NCBI GenBank assembly: GCA_036583965.1
Contig: JAZBQD010000021.1
Coordinates: forward strand, 21,481,620-21,545,619
Source of the DNA: Prunella strophiata
Taxonomy: Eukaryota > Chordata > Aves > Passeriformes > Prunellidae
DNA length: 64,000 nt
Reading direction: 5' to 3'
In this document: piece after piece, positions 32,491-52,073 of the stretch
Numbering within the stretch: the stretch's first letter is position 1
How the letters are laid out: each line of letters opens with the position of its first letter
The notes under the pieces: generated by a model
Databases searched by the model: none
What the model was told of the DNA's origin: nothing
The model's input: only the letters and a program-made list of their open reading frames with translations
Program-made: the position numbers and the translations under genes

Positions 32491-34982
32491 GCTTTGCATC
32501 ATAAAGCTTTTGAGTCAGACATATGGGGAGCATGTTGTTTGTTTTCAAGAGCCAGATGTTTCCTCCTTCAAGTGTCACAATGTGCAGATCTCACAAAATA
32601 CAGGGTGCCAGACCAGTTTGTCCTCCCAAATCTCAAATCCAAGGAAGAGCACATTCTCCTCCTCTGTGCAGCTGCTCATACTACAGAGGATGCCTTGTAG
32701 AAAGTTCAGACAAATAACTGGATATGGCATCTATACAAGTAGAAAAATCTGCTCAAACCTTTGACAAGATGACTGCACAGTAGTATTCAGTGCTGTCATA
32801 AAGCCCACATATTTATGCCAAGGGATCAGCATATCTTGGGCAAACTACATACAGCTGGAACAGAAGTTTTGATCCATCTCTGTTCATGCAACTGTTAGCC
32901 AGGAAGGAATAATCCTTCAGGAAGAGCCACTCAAGTGGTGTGGCCTTTACAAAGGTTTTCTAACACCTAATGATGTACAGGTAAATCCTGTCTGTCAGTG
33001 CAGGGCATGGGAACACATAGCAGAAGTCCAGATTGCACCGAACATTGCGTGGTCCTCCACAGGGCCTTACCTGGACCACTGCCAACTTCTCACCTTGTTT
33101 CCCAGCCCAGGGTTACCAGGGCTTGACCATCTGTGTTTGCAATGCAACAAGTGAAAGGGAACATGACCTGCCCCATTCAGATTGTCCCTCCTGCTGGAAG
33201 CACCAGCCTTGCCCAGATTTTTTCTTTTGCTGTCTCCTATACTCAACTTGCCTTGAGAGCAGCAGTGAGGTCCTTGGGAACACAAAGAGGACAACATTAA
33301 GAGGTCTATATCTCTCCAGACTGTGTGACAGAATCTATGAGATCTGGAATAGGAATGATCCAAAGCAATTGTCTCTGTAAGTATTTCGCTTGAGCCCAGT
33401 GCTGCCCTGTTTCACTACCTTACCTGGCACATTCCCATTGCAGCTCCAGCACCTTTGTGAATCATTAACAGGCCAAGTCCAGCTGCTCCTTTCACAGCTT
33501 GTCCTTTCACACAGTTTTCTTTCCCAGCCCCCAAATGTTTAATTCAAGCAAGGTGAAGACAGAGAAGAGTAAAAAGGATTTTATGTGAATCTGCATCTGC
33601 TGACAACATGACAAGCAGCCAGAGCAATAGTAGGAAAGTATGCCCTATCTCTGCACTCATGGTGGGCAAGCTGGTCCTCTTTGCAAATTGTTTGTCCTTT
33701 GCTCTGACATTCTACAGACATCCCTGTTCCTGCTCTTACAGGCAACAGTCTTTTTTGGGGCTTGTAACAGGAGTTAAAAGTATCTCTCAGTCTCCTTCAT
33801 GAACTTTCTGACCCTGTTCCTTTACTGGCAGCACCTGGTCATTCACGCCCCTGCAAGAAACTGGGTTTGCGTACCTTTTGCTTAGTGCAGGGTGGAGTTT
33901 TCTAGTTTAAGGCTGGTCAAAGTAGGCGGGCACTGTAGGGCAGTCAGTCTTAGAGCTGGGATGTACATGAAGAAGACAGGAAGGGGCAGGCACAGGTGTG
34001 GGTAGGAGCTAAGTACACGTGTATATGAGACCCTAGCATGAAGGCAGAGTGCCTGTACATGAATGCACAGTTGTTCGTGTGACTGCCTGAAGGCGTGTGT
34101 ACCACAGCAGCAAACGTGTGTGAGGGCAACTTTGCTTGAATCAGGTCTGGTGGTGCTTCACAAGGACTTGTTAAGGTGAGATTTTCAACCATTTCTTGGT
34201 ATCTAGCGTAGATGCTCTTGATGCCAGCAAATTCTGACAATTTTCTGCAGACAGAAACGGTGGGTCTGGCTTAGAGGGTAGTTCCTGCTTCTCCAGAGTT
34301 TTCTCAGTGCCCTTGCTCAGCTTCTCCCACTAGTGACAGTCATGCCAGCTGCTCACCCCTGAATGGGCAGATGACTTTTAATTCTGCAGAAACAGACCAG
34401 GCCAAATTGAAGCAGCATTTGAAAAGACTGTGAGCAAACCTCAGTGCCATCAAAGACCAGTGACAGGAGCTTCTCTGGTGCCAGATCCTCTTTGCTATAC
34501 TGCTGCCATTACAGCAGTGGGGAACCTGTACACGTCTGGAAAACTCCCTCAGACTGGCAGAGCACTCAACATTAGTTTGCACAGCACAAGGTGGTTTTTG
34601 GGCTGTAGCTGTCTCACACTTGCCAGAGACATGCACATGTTCAATAAACCTGTAATCTGGGGATATGGCGCCCAATGCTGAGGGCTTTTCATGGGTACAT
34701 TTCCCTTGGGCTGCTTGCTGCTTTCTGTAACACTTGCTCTTTGACAGGATCAAGTTTTTTCAAGGTCCCTGTGTGTTTCTAGAAAAGCCTAAGACTCTGC
34801 TTATTTTTTTTTGAAACAAGCTGCTCGGGCAGTATTTTCATACCTTTGCTGTTGGAGATACTAACATGTTAAAAGTGGATTGTTGTATTTTTCGGTAGTT
34901 TCTATATTGCATCCTTTGTGCCCTGAGATTCTTTCAGTTCTTTCTGCTCTCAGCCAAATCTTGGCTCTTCTCTGTTAGCACA

Positions 34983-35000
34983 CACACTGTTAACAGTGTG
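34983..35000. repeat. 18-bp perfect palindrome with GTTAAC core
   Basis: CACACTGTTAACAGTGTG is identical to its reverse complement. The central GTTAAC resembles an HNF1 half-site, but no function is shown. Confidence 0.85.
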
Positions 35001-37048
35001 CTTTTTTTTGTTCTGCAGCTGAGATTGTCTCAATCTTTACTTGCCAGCTCTGTGAGGGCTTCATATTTTCACTTTTGCAATATGAAATTAATTCCATCAC
35101 TGGTGACTGTGGATGTTTGCTGTAGAGAAAATGTGTTTAAGCTTAAGACCTTAGTTTAGAAATATCCCAGCTCCCATGATTGAGAAATACAGTGGTGAAA
35201 AATAAGGTTATATAATTAGAATTTCTTTCATATTAGGGAATGTATGATAGTATAGTATGATGCTGCTCTTTCATTCCTCTTCATCAGGCACACAATTAAT
35301 TTCAGTCCTTCTACTCTCTGTGGAACACACTTGTGACGGCAACAATTATCACTATTTCTTATTTGAGTGAAGAAGCTGTTGAAACTGTGGTCTCACATGA
35401 GGTCATTTCTATCAAAAGCAGTCACTCTGTGAAATATTTAAAACATCCAGCTATCCCACCCTGGGATAAAAGTATACTCTTTTTTCCTGAAAAAAAACCT
35501 GATATCATTCTCATACTCAGGCAATTCACATGTAGGATGCCAAAGAAAAAACTATTTCTGTGGTTTTAAATCTGCCTGGGTATCTACCTTCATGCCATTG
35601 TTCATGTCTGCTCAACAGAATTTTTCTCAATTAATAGCTTCTGGCTATATTCCAGGAACTCTGTCAGGAGTTAGAACAACAATATTAATGGTGCCAGATG
35701 GAAGTGATATCATCAAAGTTCATTTGGAAGCCAGGACTTTTGGTAAACAGTGCTTGTATTCATTTGGAAGGAAGAAGCTGATATATCACTTATTTTTACA
35801 ATAGTCTTTGTTTGCAGCTCTTTCTAGGGTTGGTCCAAATAGCAACCTGATTCAGCTCCTTGTCAGACCCGAACACTACAGGCCATTTGTGTAACCAAAA
35901 AAAATCATAGGGCTTCTTGTCCAGGAGACAGGAATGATGTGATCCCTCTCTAAATGCACAGCCCCATCATTGCCAGACATTACTAAAGTAAAATTCATAT
36001 TGTGGTAGCACCTGTTGGCAACAACCAGACTTACCCATCAGGCTGGGTATTTTCCTTACTCTGAGAAATTATAATTGCTGCCTTATAAACCCTAAGCTCA
36101 ACACAAGTGCACAGCAGTTTACTAAGATAAAAAAGCCAATTTATGCATGTATGTTGGAGGCACAGATTAGTACTGTTCCTTGCTGGTTAGCAGCAGTGAC
36201 TGTATGTGAAAATCTAAACCATCAGTACTAGAGGAACTGAAATCCTGGGAGGAGGCACCCCCGTGCAAATTAGTCTGAAAGCTTTGCTGCAGAGGAAAAT
36301 TGAGGCAGGGCATAAGGAGGAGGTTAGGGAAACTTTGGGAACATTCAAAATTACTGTGGACCCAGATGGCATGGCAAGCATGTAGCAGGGAGGCAATGTC
36401 TGCATTGCAGCTGAGTTGAGTCATTTTATACCTCTGCTGCTTGAGTAGGGGGGGCTGCTGCTCAGCATGGGAATAGCTGCTTGAGTTTCATGCAATTGTG
36501 GACTGCACAAAAGCAGTTACAAAGCTGTAAAGGCCTGGGCTCGGATGCCGCTCTGTCCGGGATTAACATCTTGCCCTAAAAGCCCTGCTTTCTCTGTCCT
36601 GTCTTGCTGTGCATCCCCCTGGAAGGACTGACCATGACTAGGAACCAGAAAAGTTTTTTCAGTTTTAGTTCACCTTGGAAAACACAAAGCACCTGCACTA
36701 GCAGGAGAGGTCTGTCTCCACTGCGGCACAGCTAAAGTGCCAGCCTGGCAGATGGTGATGGGGAGTACTCCATGCTGCCTGGGCTTCAGTGCTGCACAAA
36801 GAAGCCTGTCCCCAGGGGTGGCCCATGCTGCAGATACCCAACCTGTACTTGAGGCACAGTCAGGCACTGCTGGGGAGGGGGGGGGACAGAAGGAGAACAC
36901 ACAAGACAGGAATAATTGGCAAAGTGTCCTTTAATATATTTTTAAGAAATTTAATGAGTTCTTTCTGCCTCAGATCCCATCTTCAGTGGTGTATTTCCTG
37001 CAGATTACTGTGCCAGCTGGTATTCAGGCTATGAATTCTTTCTGTGGC

Positions 37049-37081
37049 ATTTTCATGCCATGTCCCCAATGGCATGAAAAT
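37049..37081. repeat. Perfect 13-bp inverted repeat, 7-nt loop
   Basis: ATTTTCATGCCAT at 37049-37061 pairs fully with ATGGCATGAAAAT at 37069-37081 across the spacer GTCCCCA. It is intergenic, about 0.9 kb before the CHST4-like exon. Confidence 0.9.
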
Positions 37082-38007
37082 TTTTAGATATTTTCCAATA
37101 ATTCAGTCATCGTTCAGAGGCAGAAGAGAAGTTTAGTGTATGAAACAAGGCCCCAGCTTTGGGTAGACCTTTGAGTTTAACTAGCACATTCTATTGTACA
37201 TCTTCTCATAAAAGACCTACAGGATGAGTGGGCTTGGACGGAGGGGTAGCAAGTGACAGTCTTTAAAAAGGAGTTAGACTAAGAATAGGGTTGGTAGGGC
37301 AGGTAAGCAGTTAAGCCCGCCTACACAAAGATGGGTCTTTCTAGCAAAATTGCCTACAAAGCTGTCTGGAGGAGGTACTGTTCTTGGATTTATTACAGTG
37401 CCAAGCTTCTTCCTTTGGTATGTGAAGTTTTCCCTGTGGTGACAATAAATGTTTCCTGAAATTTCAAAAGGAGTATAATCTAAACAAAAGGAACCTACAT
37501 TGTATGTTTACAGCATTTTGGCATAAAAATAGTTGTAACTATTGGTCCGAGTTAGGTGTTTAAAAGTAAAATGTGGAACTGTTGAATTCTGAACACCTCA
37601 GCAAAAAGGGAGGGTTTGCATCTTTCCTTCATAGAAATTGCCAGGATCATTTGCAGGGATTATGCACATGAAGTACACATTTGCCTGTACTGACTTACTT
37701 TAGTGCACTCAACTAGCTCTTAAACTTTGCTAAAAGTGCAGACAAGCTTTTCAGTATCTTCTAAGACTATATTAGAATGGCTTACTGACAAACAGTGGTT
37801 TTGCTGCAGAAAGCCTTCAACCCTTGCAGTACTTATGTCCTTTGCAAAGACACCTTGTGCGGTGGTTGTCACAGTGTCACTAGTAGTGTGGCAGCTTTCC
37901 AAAATCTTGTGCCTGCAGAGGGATGCACAGGAGCCTGATGCACCACATCTTGCCTTTTTCATTATGTGATGCTGAACTTCCTCTGTCTCTGCAGGTCCCT
38001 TGCAATC

Positions 38008-39186
38008 ATGGTGAAGTCTAGAAGAGTGCAGGTGCTCCTGATTCTGGTAGTTCTGTCCTTCCTTCTTATCCACTTCCTACCCTGCAGCAACAATGCTCAT
38101 ATGGAAGAAAAACCTTCTCCTGTCCACATCCTCATTCTCTCCTCCTGGCGGTCAGGATCCTCCTTCACTGGACAAATCTTCAGCCAGCACCCCAGTGTCT
38201 TCTACCTGATGGAGCCTGCATGGCACGTTTGGGTTAAGATGTACCAGAACAGTGCCAAAGTCTTACACATGGCAGTGCGGGACTTAGTCAGGTCTGTCTT
38301 TTTGTGTGACATGTCTGTGTTTGATGCTTACATGTCTAGCCAGAAGAAAAAGTCTGATTTATTTCAGTGGGAGACAAGCCGAGCCTTGTGCTCCCCACCT
38401 GCCTGTGATTCATTCAGTCGCAGTGACATAATCACTGCAGGCAATTGCAAAACCATCTGTGGCAAGTACCCATTCAGCAAGGTGGAGGAAGCTTGTAAAA
38501 CCTATAGCCATGTTGCCATCAAGGAAGTTAGGTTCTTTGACCTGAAAGTTCTCTATCCCCTTCTCACTGATCCATCCCTGAACCTCAAAATCATTCACTT
38601 GGTGCGTGATCCTCGGGCTGTGTTCAGGTCCCGAGAGAATACAATGACAGATCTAAAACGCGACAGTAACATTGTTGTGGGGTCTCAGAAGACAAAGGGA
38701 GAAATGGGGCCCTACAACACAATGCAGGTAATCTGCAAAAGCCACGTTGAGATATACAAGGCAGGAAGTCAGGCCGCTCCAAGCTTCCTCAAAGACCGAT
38801 ACCTGCTGGTTCGCTATGAAGACATTGTCAGAGACCCGCTAGGAAGGGCTGCTCAGATGTACAGGTTTGCAGAACTCCATTTCACACCAGAGCTTCAGAA
38901 GTGGGTCCACAACATCACCCATGGAAAGGGTCATGGAGCACAGGCCTTTGATATTGGGTCGAGAGATGCACTGAGAGTATCCCAGGCCTGGAGAAAGACA
39001 CTTCCCTTCCAGAAAATAGAAAAAGTGCAAAATGTGTGCAAAGATGCAATGGATTTGCTGGGCTACCGGCTTGTTCAGTCTGAAGAAGAGCAGAAAAATA
39101 TGTCTCTGGATCTCTTGTTTGCCCAGAACTCCTCTGAGTATCAAATTTTGAAAGCAGAAAAGCTGGTCTCTGCACCTACTCTCTGA
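38008..39186 (+). CDS. CHST4: Carbohydrate (GlcNAc 6-O) sulfotransferase, CHST4-like
   Basis: Golgi type II membrane enzyme that moves sulfate from PAPS to carbon 6 of N-acetylglucosamine in glycans; CHST4 in mammals makes 6-sulfo sialyl Lewis X ligands for L-selectin. The single-exon coding region is 392 aa (human CHST4 386). A short cytosolic tail is followed by one membrane anchor at residues ~7-25. The 5'-PSB motif SSWRSGSS spans ~45-52 and the 3'-PB motif LVRDPRAVFRSR spans 198-209. CDMSVFDAYM, EVRFFDLKVLYPLL, DRYLLVRYED and VHNITHGKG are family blocks. The start at 38008 is chosen because an acceptor AG lies at 37993-37994 and human-like length results; the open frame itself extends to 37966. 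CHST4 is preferred over CHST5/6 on blocks such as MQVICKSHVEIYKA, but a paralogue cannot be ruled out. Confidence 0.85.
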   Translation: MVKSRRVQVLLILVVLSFLLIHFLPCSNNAHMEEKPSPVHILILSSWRSGSSFTGQIFSQHPSVFYLMEPAWHVWVKMYQNSAKVLHMAVRDLVRSVFLCDMSVFDAYMSSQKKKSDLFQWETSRALCSPPACDSFSRSDIITAGNCKTICGKYPFSKVEEACKTYSHVAIKEVRFFDLKVLYPLLTDPSLNLKIIHLVRDPRAVFRSRENTMTDLKRDSNIVVGSQKTKGEMGPYNTMQVICKSHVEIYKAGSQAAPSFLKDRYLLVRYEDIVRDPLGRAAQMYRFAELHFTPELQKWVHNITHGKGHGAQAFDIGSRDALRVSQAWRKTLPFQKIEKVQNVCKDAMDLLGYRLVQSEEEQKNMSLDLLFAQNSSEYQILKAEKLVSAPTL

Positions 39187-39649
39187 AGGCTGCAGAGTGC
39201 TGAACTATTCACTAGAGCCAAAGAGGGCAGAGGTGAAGGCATAAAAGTGTCGGAGTGTGCATGGATGTGCATGGATTCAAGAACAAGTGGTACAAGAACC
39301 CTGACTACATTCAGGAGAGCTCTCAGCAGCACAGGGTCACTCTCCAAGACCCCTGGAGATACAGCCACAATGGAGGCTAAAGTAATGCAAGTTTGTTTTC
39401 CAAATTAATTATGTTTAGGTTGGAGCATACAGAATGCCAAAGGAGTAGGACCAGATAGCAGAAGCTCAAACCCCCCACAGACCACAGCTGAAGACTAGGG
39501 AAACCACATGGAGCAAGTGCACTGTCAAGGAAGAGGAAATATAGAAGGAAGCTGAATAAAGAAAACACTGCTTGACATGCTGCCACACAGGATATGTAGT
39601 GCCAGAAAAGACGCAAGGATGACCAGACATTTGGTTTCTGGAAAGATGT

Positions 39650-39752
39650 TGGGCTTTGGTTTGGTTTTGTGTTGGGTTTTTTGTTTTGTGGGTTTTTGTT
39701 TAGTTTTGGTTTTTTTGTTGTTGTTGGTTTTTTTTTGTTTGTTTGTTTTTTG
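39650..39752 (-). repeat. GTTTT-rich low-complexity tract in the CHST4 3' UTR
   Basis: Runs of T broken by G or GG, with almost no A or C. It is the reverse complement of the A/C-rich tracts elsewhere in the window. It lies within the inferred 3' UTR. Confidence 0.85.
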
Positions 39753-39871
39753 AATGGTTGCGTTTTCAAGTCCAGTTTTCCTTTTTGCTCTGTTCATGTA
39801 CCTGAGTATCCAGCCTTGTTGGCAAAGGTCGGGAAATGTTTGTGTTCACTTACTGTATAATGGGGAAATGG

Positions 39872-39898
39872 AATAAACCAGCTATTGCTGAAAATAAA
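39872..39898 (+). terminator. CHST4: Paired polyadenylation signals (CHST4-like gene)
   Basis: AATAAA at 39872-39877 and again at 39893-39898, about 0.7 kb after the stop. A further AATAAA lies at 39555-39560. Which is used is unknown. Confidence 0.6.
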
Positions 39899-39899
39899 A

Positions 39900-41381
39900 C
39901 TCCTGGGTTTTCATATGGGAAACCATTTCTGTGATTATGTGAATCCATTTATTTTTTAGCTGAAATAATTCTGTCTTCTAGCTTTCAATCCCAAGAACAA
40001 TTATTTTCCTGGGAACTCCCACAGTCCACATGGGTGGCAGAAGAATTCATGCTAAGGTTGAGATCCTAAAGACAAGGTAAAGACATAGATTTCATTGGCA
40101 TAAATACCCAAACTGAGAAGACAGGTTAATGGGAACAGATTAAAGAAACCAAGAGAAGATCAGGAAGTTCTCCTATTGAAATATTTGGCGAGAGTATTTC
40201 TTGTCTTGGAGGACAAAAAAATAAATTTAATGGACTATGCCCTTCTCCACTGTCTCTATTGGAGATGCCATTCTCCCACCTCCAATGGGAATATATAATT
40301 CAAACCTTAACAGAATTGTTTTCACCTGGTTTTAAGTGTTTCAGAAGACAAGGAGAAAAACTTGCTACCAGATTTGGGGAGTGAAATGCCTACAGCTACC
40401 TATTTCTGAATATCCTTTTTCATGTGTAAACTGCAGAGTCCCTTTAACATGTGTCTACAGAACATAGCAATATGGGTATATATATTCCAAGAGCTAAACC
40501 CTCAATCCCCGAAAAGGTTGGGATATTATATTATGGAAATAATAGTCTTATTACTAGGGATCGTGTTGAAGGACAAAATCCATGCTGAGCAGGTAGCACT
40601 GGCCTCATGGTAGTAAGTTCACTGAAAGCAAGGTATCCTCCTTTACACTGTGTTTATGCAAATTTAGGGCAGGCAAGCTGACATAGAGAAGTGGGAGTTG
40701 CACAGCGCCACAGGAGCACAGAATCACTGTTTTTCTTTATAGTCCCTTTAAAATAGATCCTAACATATTCAACTAAAAGCTAGAATGGGAGTTTTCAGCT
40801 GCAAGAGATGACAGGTCTCCTGTTTATGAACCTGGTCATCAGCAAAACTTAGATTTCAAACCAAGCTGGTAATATTCCTAATGTAAGAAATAAAATTACT
40901 TTATTAGCTATGTTGTCTCGTACTCTCTCATTAAGTGCTTGTCTAGCTTCCACGTGAATCTCAAAATAACTGTTCAAAGTCTGAATAGCATGACTATACC
41001 AAATAATTCTCACTTTTTCACTCCAGTGAAACACTGTATAGTGCTGTTTTAGCCATTTATTTTGTTACATTGGTTAACTCCTTGAATAATCAATAGGTGT
41101 TGCAGTGGCTTCCTGAAACAGCAATCTCATTATATAATTTTTTATTTTCAGTAAAATTTTAATTTGGCTTAACATCAGCCATTTCAACAATTCACCTTAA
41201 TTTTCTGAGTGCCACAGTGCAATATGCTAAAAACCCAAAATGTTAACTTTTAGAGAGGTTAAAAAAATACAAAAAAATTAAAGCATTTCTGAAACTTCAG
41301 AACTTTGATCAAATTTTCCACTGTGTTTCTGAAATGACTATTACATTTATGCAACTGTACTAGATCAGTAACATCCTCTTG
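39900..41381. other. CHST4-TERF2IP convergent gap and TERF2IP 3' UTR
   Basis: AT-rich sequence between two convergent genes. TTTATT on the + strand (AATAAA on the minus strand) occurs at 41141-41146, 41056-41061 and 40900-40905; any could end TERF2IP. No gene or repeat was recognised in the rest. Confidence 0.5.
41141..41146 (-). terminator. TERF2IP: Candidate polyadenylation signal (TERF2IP)
   Basis: The nearest minus-strand AATAAA after the TERF2IP stop, about 240 bases downstream. Later copies at 41056-41061 and 40900-40905 are alternatives. Confidence 0.4.
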
Positions 41382-43059
41382 TTAACTCTCTCTAAACGCT
41401 ATCCTCTTTGCTACATTTTCAGCTCCAAATTTGGCTATCAATTTATTTCTGACATGTTCATCATCCTTTTGCAATTCTAAATCATCCTCTCTGCTCCATA
41501 CAGGGTACCCATCCAAGCGCTGCCCTGTCTGCAGAAAGTATGAAGTAGCTTCCACGTCACCGCTGTTTTTCAGAAAGGCCTGTGTAACAGTGAGCAGGTC
41601 TACAGCAAACTTCTCCATGAAGTGCTCCATAGTTTTTACTATCTGTCCCACCACATTGGAAGAAGAACAAGTGCTTTTTGGTCTTTCTTGCCTTTGTAAC
41701 TGAACGTCAGGGAAAGCAGAGTCCTCTGGCCCAGTTTTCAGCTCAGATGCTGTTTGTCCGGGGGACCTTCTCACTCCATCTTGTGTAGAAAGTTCTGCAA
41801 CATCTGAAGAGTCACTTTCTGACTAACAGTAAGAGAAGTGGAATCACCAGTTAGAGACGGTATTTTCTGGCAAATCTTTTACCACTGCAACCAACCACCT
41901 TTGACTCTACAGTGTATTAAAACCTCAGAAATTACTAAGCATAGTAAAAGTTAGTGACTGAAGCAAAGCCATATGTGTTAATGAGGCTGCATATGATCAC
42001 AGAAATCCATAAACTATAAGGAAGAATTTGAACAAACTAAGCATAAAAGGCAAAAGTATGTGTTGATGCAACAGCAGGAACGTTTTTTGCCCGAGGTGAA
42101 AGGATGACTTCCATTTGCCAATACAGCTTCTAATGTGACACCCCCCATCACATAAACCTCCTCATGCTAACTTGCAGCAGCCAGGCACCATTTAGGCAAA
42201 CCACATAGATGACAGCTCACAGTTTAGCCACAGCAGAAGGGATATCGCGGTGCAAACTCATTTCATGTGTTAATCATGAGTTTCTATTGTGCCCTCCGTG
42301 ACACCGGGGAAGCTCTGCCCCGAGCACTGCGCGCAGTGGAGGCTGCTGCTCCCCAGGCAGGCCCCGGTCGCTCACCTCCGTGCTTTCGAACTCCCGATTA
42401 GCTGCCGCGAACAGACCCCTGATCTGCGTGGGATCCTCCGTCTGCGGGGGCTCTGCGGAAACACGCGGGTATCGTCTGCCAGGCCTCAGCGAGGCTCCGA
42501 CCTACGCTGGTCACCGCCACCACGCCCCCCTCGCAACCCTGCGCCGCCGCTGTGGCCTCCGCTCACCCAAGAGCCGCGGCCGCAGGTGCCTCAGGTAGCG
42601 GTCACGCATGGCCTCCCAGCTGTGCCGCGTCAGGCCGCTCCGCTCCAGCTCTATCCACAGCGCACGGCCGTTCACCCGCACCGCGCCCTGGCCGCGCACC
42701 GCCTGGAGCAGCGCCGCATCTTCCGCCTCCGTGAAGGCCAGGCGGCCGCGGGCTGCCAGTAGGAAAGGCTCCAGCGGCAGCCGCTGGTTGTGCTTCACGC
42801 ACTCCGCCACGTACTCGGTTGAGACGGCCCCGTCGGGAGCCACCTCGCCGGGCTGCGCCAGGAGCACGGCCCCCGGCTCCTGCACCCGACACAGCCTCCC
42901 GCCGCCCGCTAGCACTAGGGGCGCCAGGCGCAGCTTGGCTAGGCCGGGCCGCAGGTAGAACCGCATAGGATGCCCATCATCCCACAGGAACAGCGATCGG
43001 GATCGCGCTGCTCCGGCCTGGCCGCCCGCCATCACCTGCCCAGCTCCGCCCGCCGCCAT
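41382..43059 (-). CDS. TERF2IP: RAP1, telomeric repeat-binding factor 2-interacting protein
   Basis: RAP1 joins shelterin by binding TRF2, protects telomeres from homology-directed repair, and also acts in NF-kB signalling. Minus-strand exons: 43059-42567, 42452-42376, 41822-41382, with GT-AG junctions and closed phases; 1011 nt, 336 aa (human 399). An N-terminal BRCT domain (about residues 22-100) carries RLCRVQEPGAVLLAQPGE, close to the human block. A Myb-like domain (about 104-160) has FTEAEDAALL, HSWEAMRDRYLRHL. Exon 2 encodes IRGLFAAANREFE. The C-terminal RCT domain that binds TRF2 has DLLTVTQAFLKNSGDVEAT and DGYPVWSREDDLELQKDDE. The linkers are shorter than in mammals. The start at 43059 (MAAGGAG) is preferred; MAGGQ at 43032 is an alternative. 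The open frame continues upstream across KARS1 exon 1, which I take as chance. Confidence 0.93.
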
Positions 43060-43062
43060 CGC

Positions 43063-43076
43063 CGCCTGCGCAGGCG
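43063..43076. promoter_or_regulatory. Perfect 14-bp palindrome, NRF1-like site
   Basis: CGCCTGCGCAGGCG is its own reverse complement and contains TGCGCA, the half-site of the NRF1 motif. It lies between the TERF2IP and KARS1 start codons, so a dimeric factor could serve both directions. Binding is inferred. Confidence 0.6.
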
Positions 43077-43114
43077 TGCAAGGGCGGAAGGGCGGAGGCA
43101 GCTGCGAGGAGACG

Positions 43115-51312
<8,198 letters not shown>

Positions 51313-51339
<27 letters not shown>

Positions 51340-51410
51340 GCTTCCAGACCGCTGCGGGCACCTCGGCGTGAAGCCCGAGCGCGGCGAGGGCATCTCTGCT
51401 TGAGCTTCGG
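51313..51410 (+). repeat. KARS1: Imperfect tandem repeat of the KARS1 stop-codon segment
   Basis: The end of the reading frame, CGAGGGCACCTCTGTGTGAG plus CTTC, recurs 64 bases later as CGAGGGCATCTCTGCTTGAG plus CTTC; AGCCCG precedes both. A weaker third match (GGGCACCTCGGCGTGA) lies between. The copied stop region is therefore in the 3' UTR. Confidence 0.8.
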
Positions 51411-51426
51411 AGTGGTGCATACTTTC

Positions 51427-51432
51427 AATAAA
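51427..51432 (+). terminator. KARS1: Polyadenylation signal AATAAA (KARS1)
   Basis: AATAAA 88 bases after the KARS1 stop, followed by a TCTTTGTG-type stretch near 51461. It implies a very short 3' UTR. Confidence 0.8.
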
Positions 51433-52073
51433 GGCAGCTTTCTCTGCACCCGTCTCTTGAGTCTTTGTGCGCTTGCGCAAGAGCCGCTGGGAGCGGCGGC
51501 CGCTGCGCGTGCGCGCCCTGGGGCCCTCTGCGAGCGGCGCGGCCCCGGAGGTTCGGTTGTCGCCGCCCGTGCCGGCGAGGAGCTGCGGTGCCGGTGTCCC
51601 GGCGGGTAGGGAGGGGCCTGCAGGGATTGCAGGTGGGATGGCGGGAGGTGCGCCCGAGCGCGGCGGCAGTGCCCTTGGAGCGTGGGCTGCCTCGGGTCTC
51701 TCGGCAAGGGGGAGGCCTTGAAAAGAGGCTGGTGGTGCCAAGCGCCTCAGGTGTGCTGCAGAGACCTCACCGGGGTGGCGGCGTGATGCATGCGGTTGAC
51801 TGCTGCATAGTGGGAGCTTTGGGAACCCAGCAGACCCACCTGCTGCTGTACTTAAGGGTTCTAGCGTTGCTTTTTTTTTCTTGCGATATGGAAGAAGTTA
51901 TTTCCTATAAGTAGTCCTGAAAGGGATGATGCAGTTAGGTCTTTGTTGTTGAAATGTGGTGCAGGAAGGTGTCATGCAGAACAAGATGGTAGCGTTTGAA
52001 GAGGTGGGGGTTGTTATTCAAGTGTTGTGATGGAATCCAATTCTGTGTAGAACCTGCACTCAAATCAAGAGCC

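Larger units (their letters stand above)
26350..37994. other. TAT-CHST4 intergenic region
   Basis: About 11.6 kb with no coding gene I can support. Frames here are short and none resembles a known protein except the CR1 remnant at 32180-32490. Also seen are an 18-bp perfect palindrome at 34983-35000, a 13-bp-stem hairpin at 37049-37081, a T run at 30886-30901 and a G-rich run near 36872-36885. Non-coding upstream exons of the CHST4-like gene may lie here, because an acceptor AG at 37993-37994 precedes its start codon. Confidence 0.5.

Noticed and set aside
37966..38007. Upstream ATG extending the CHST4-like frame by 14 codons
   Set aside because: A good acceptor (37993-37994) lies inside this extension, so those codons are probably intronic.
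51996..52073. In-frame upstream ATG extending ADAT1 by 26 codons
   Set aside because: Known ADAT1 proteins start at MW-ADEIA, which fits ATG 52074; the extra peptide has no family support.
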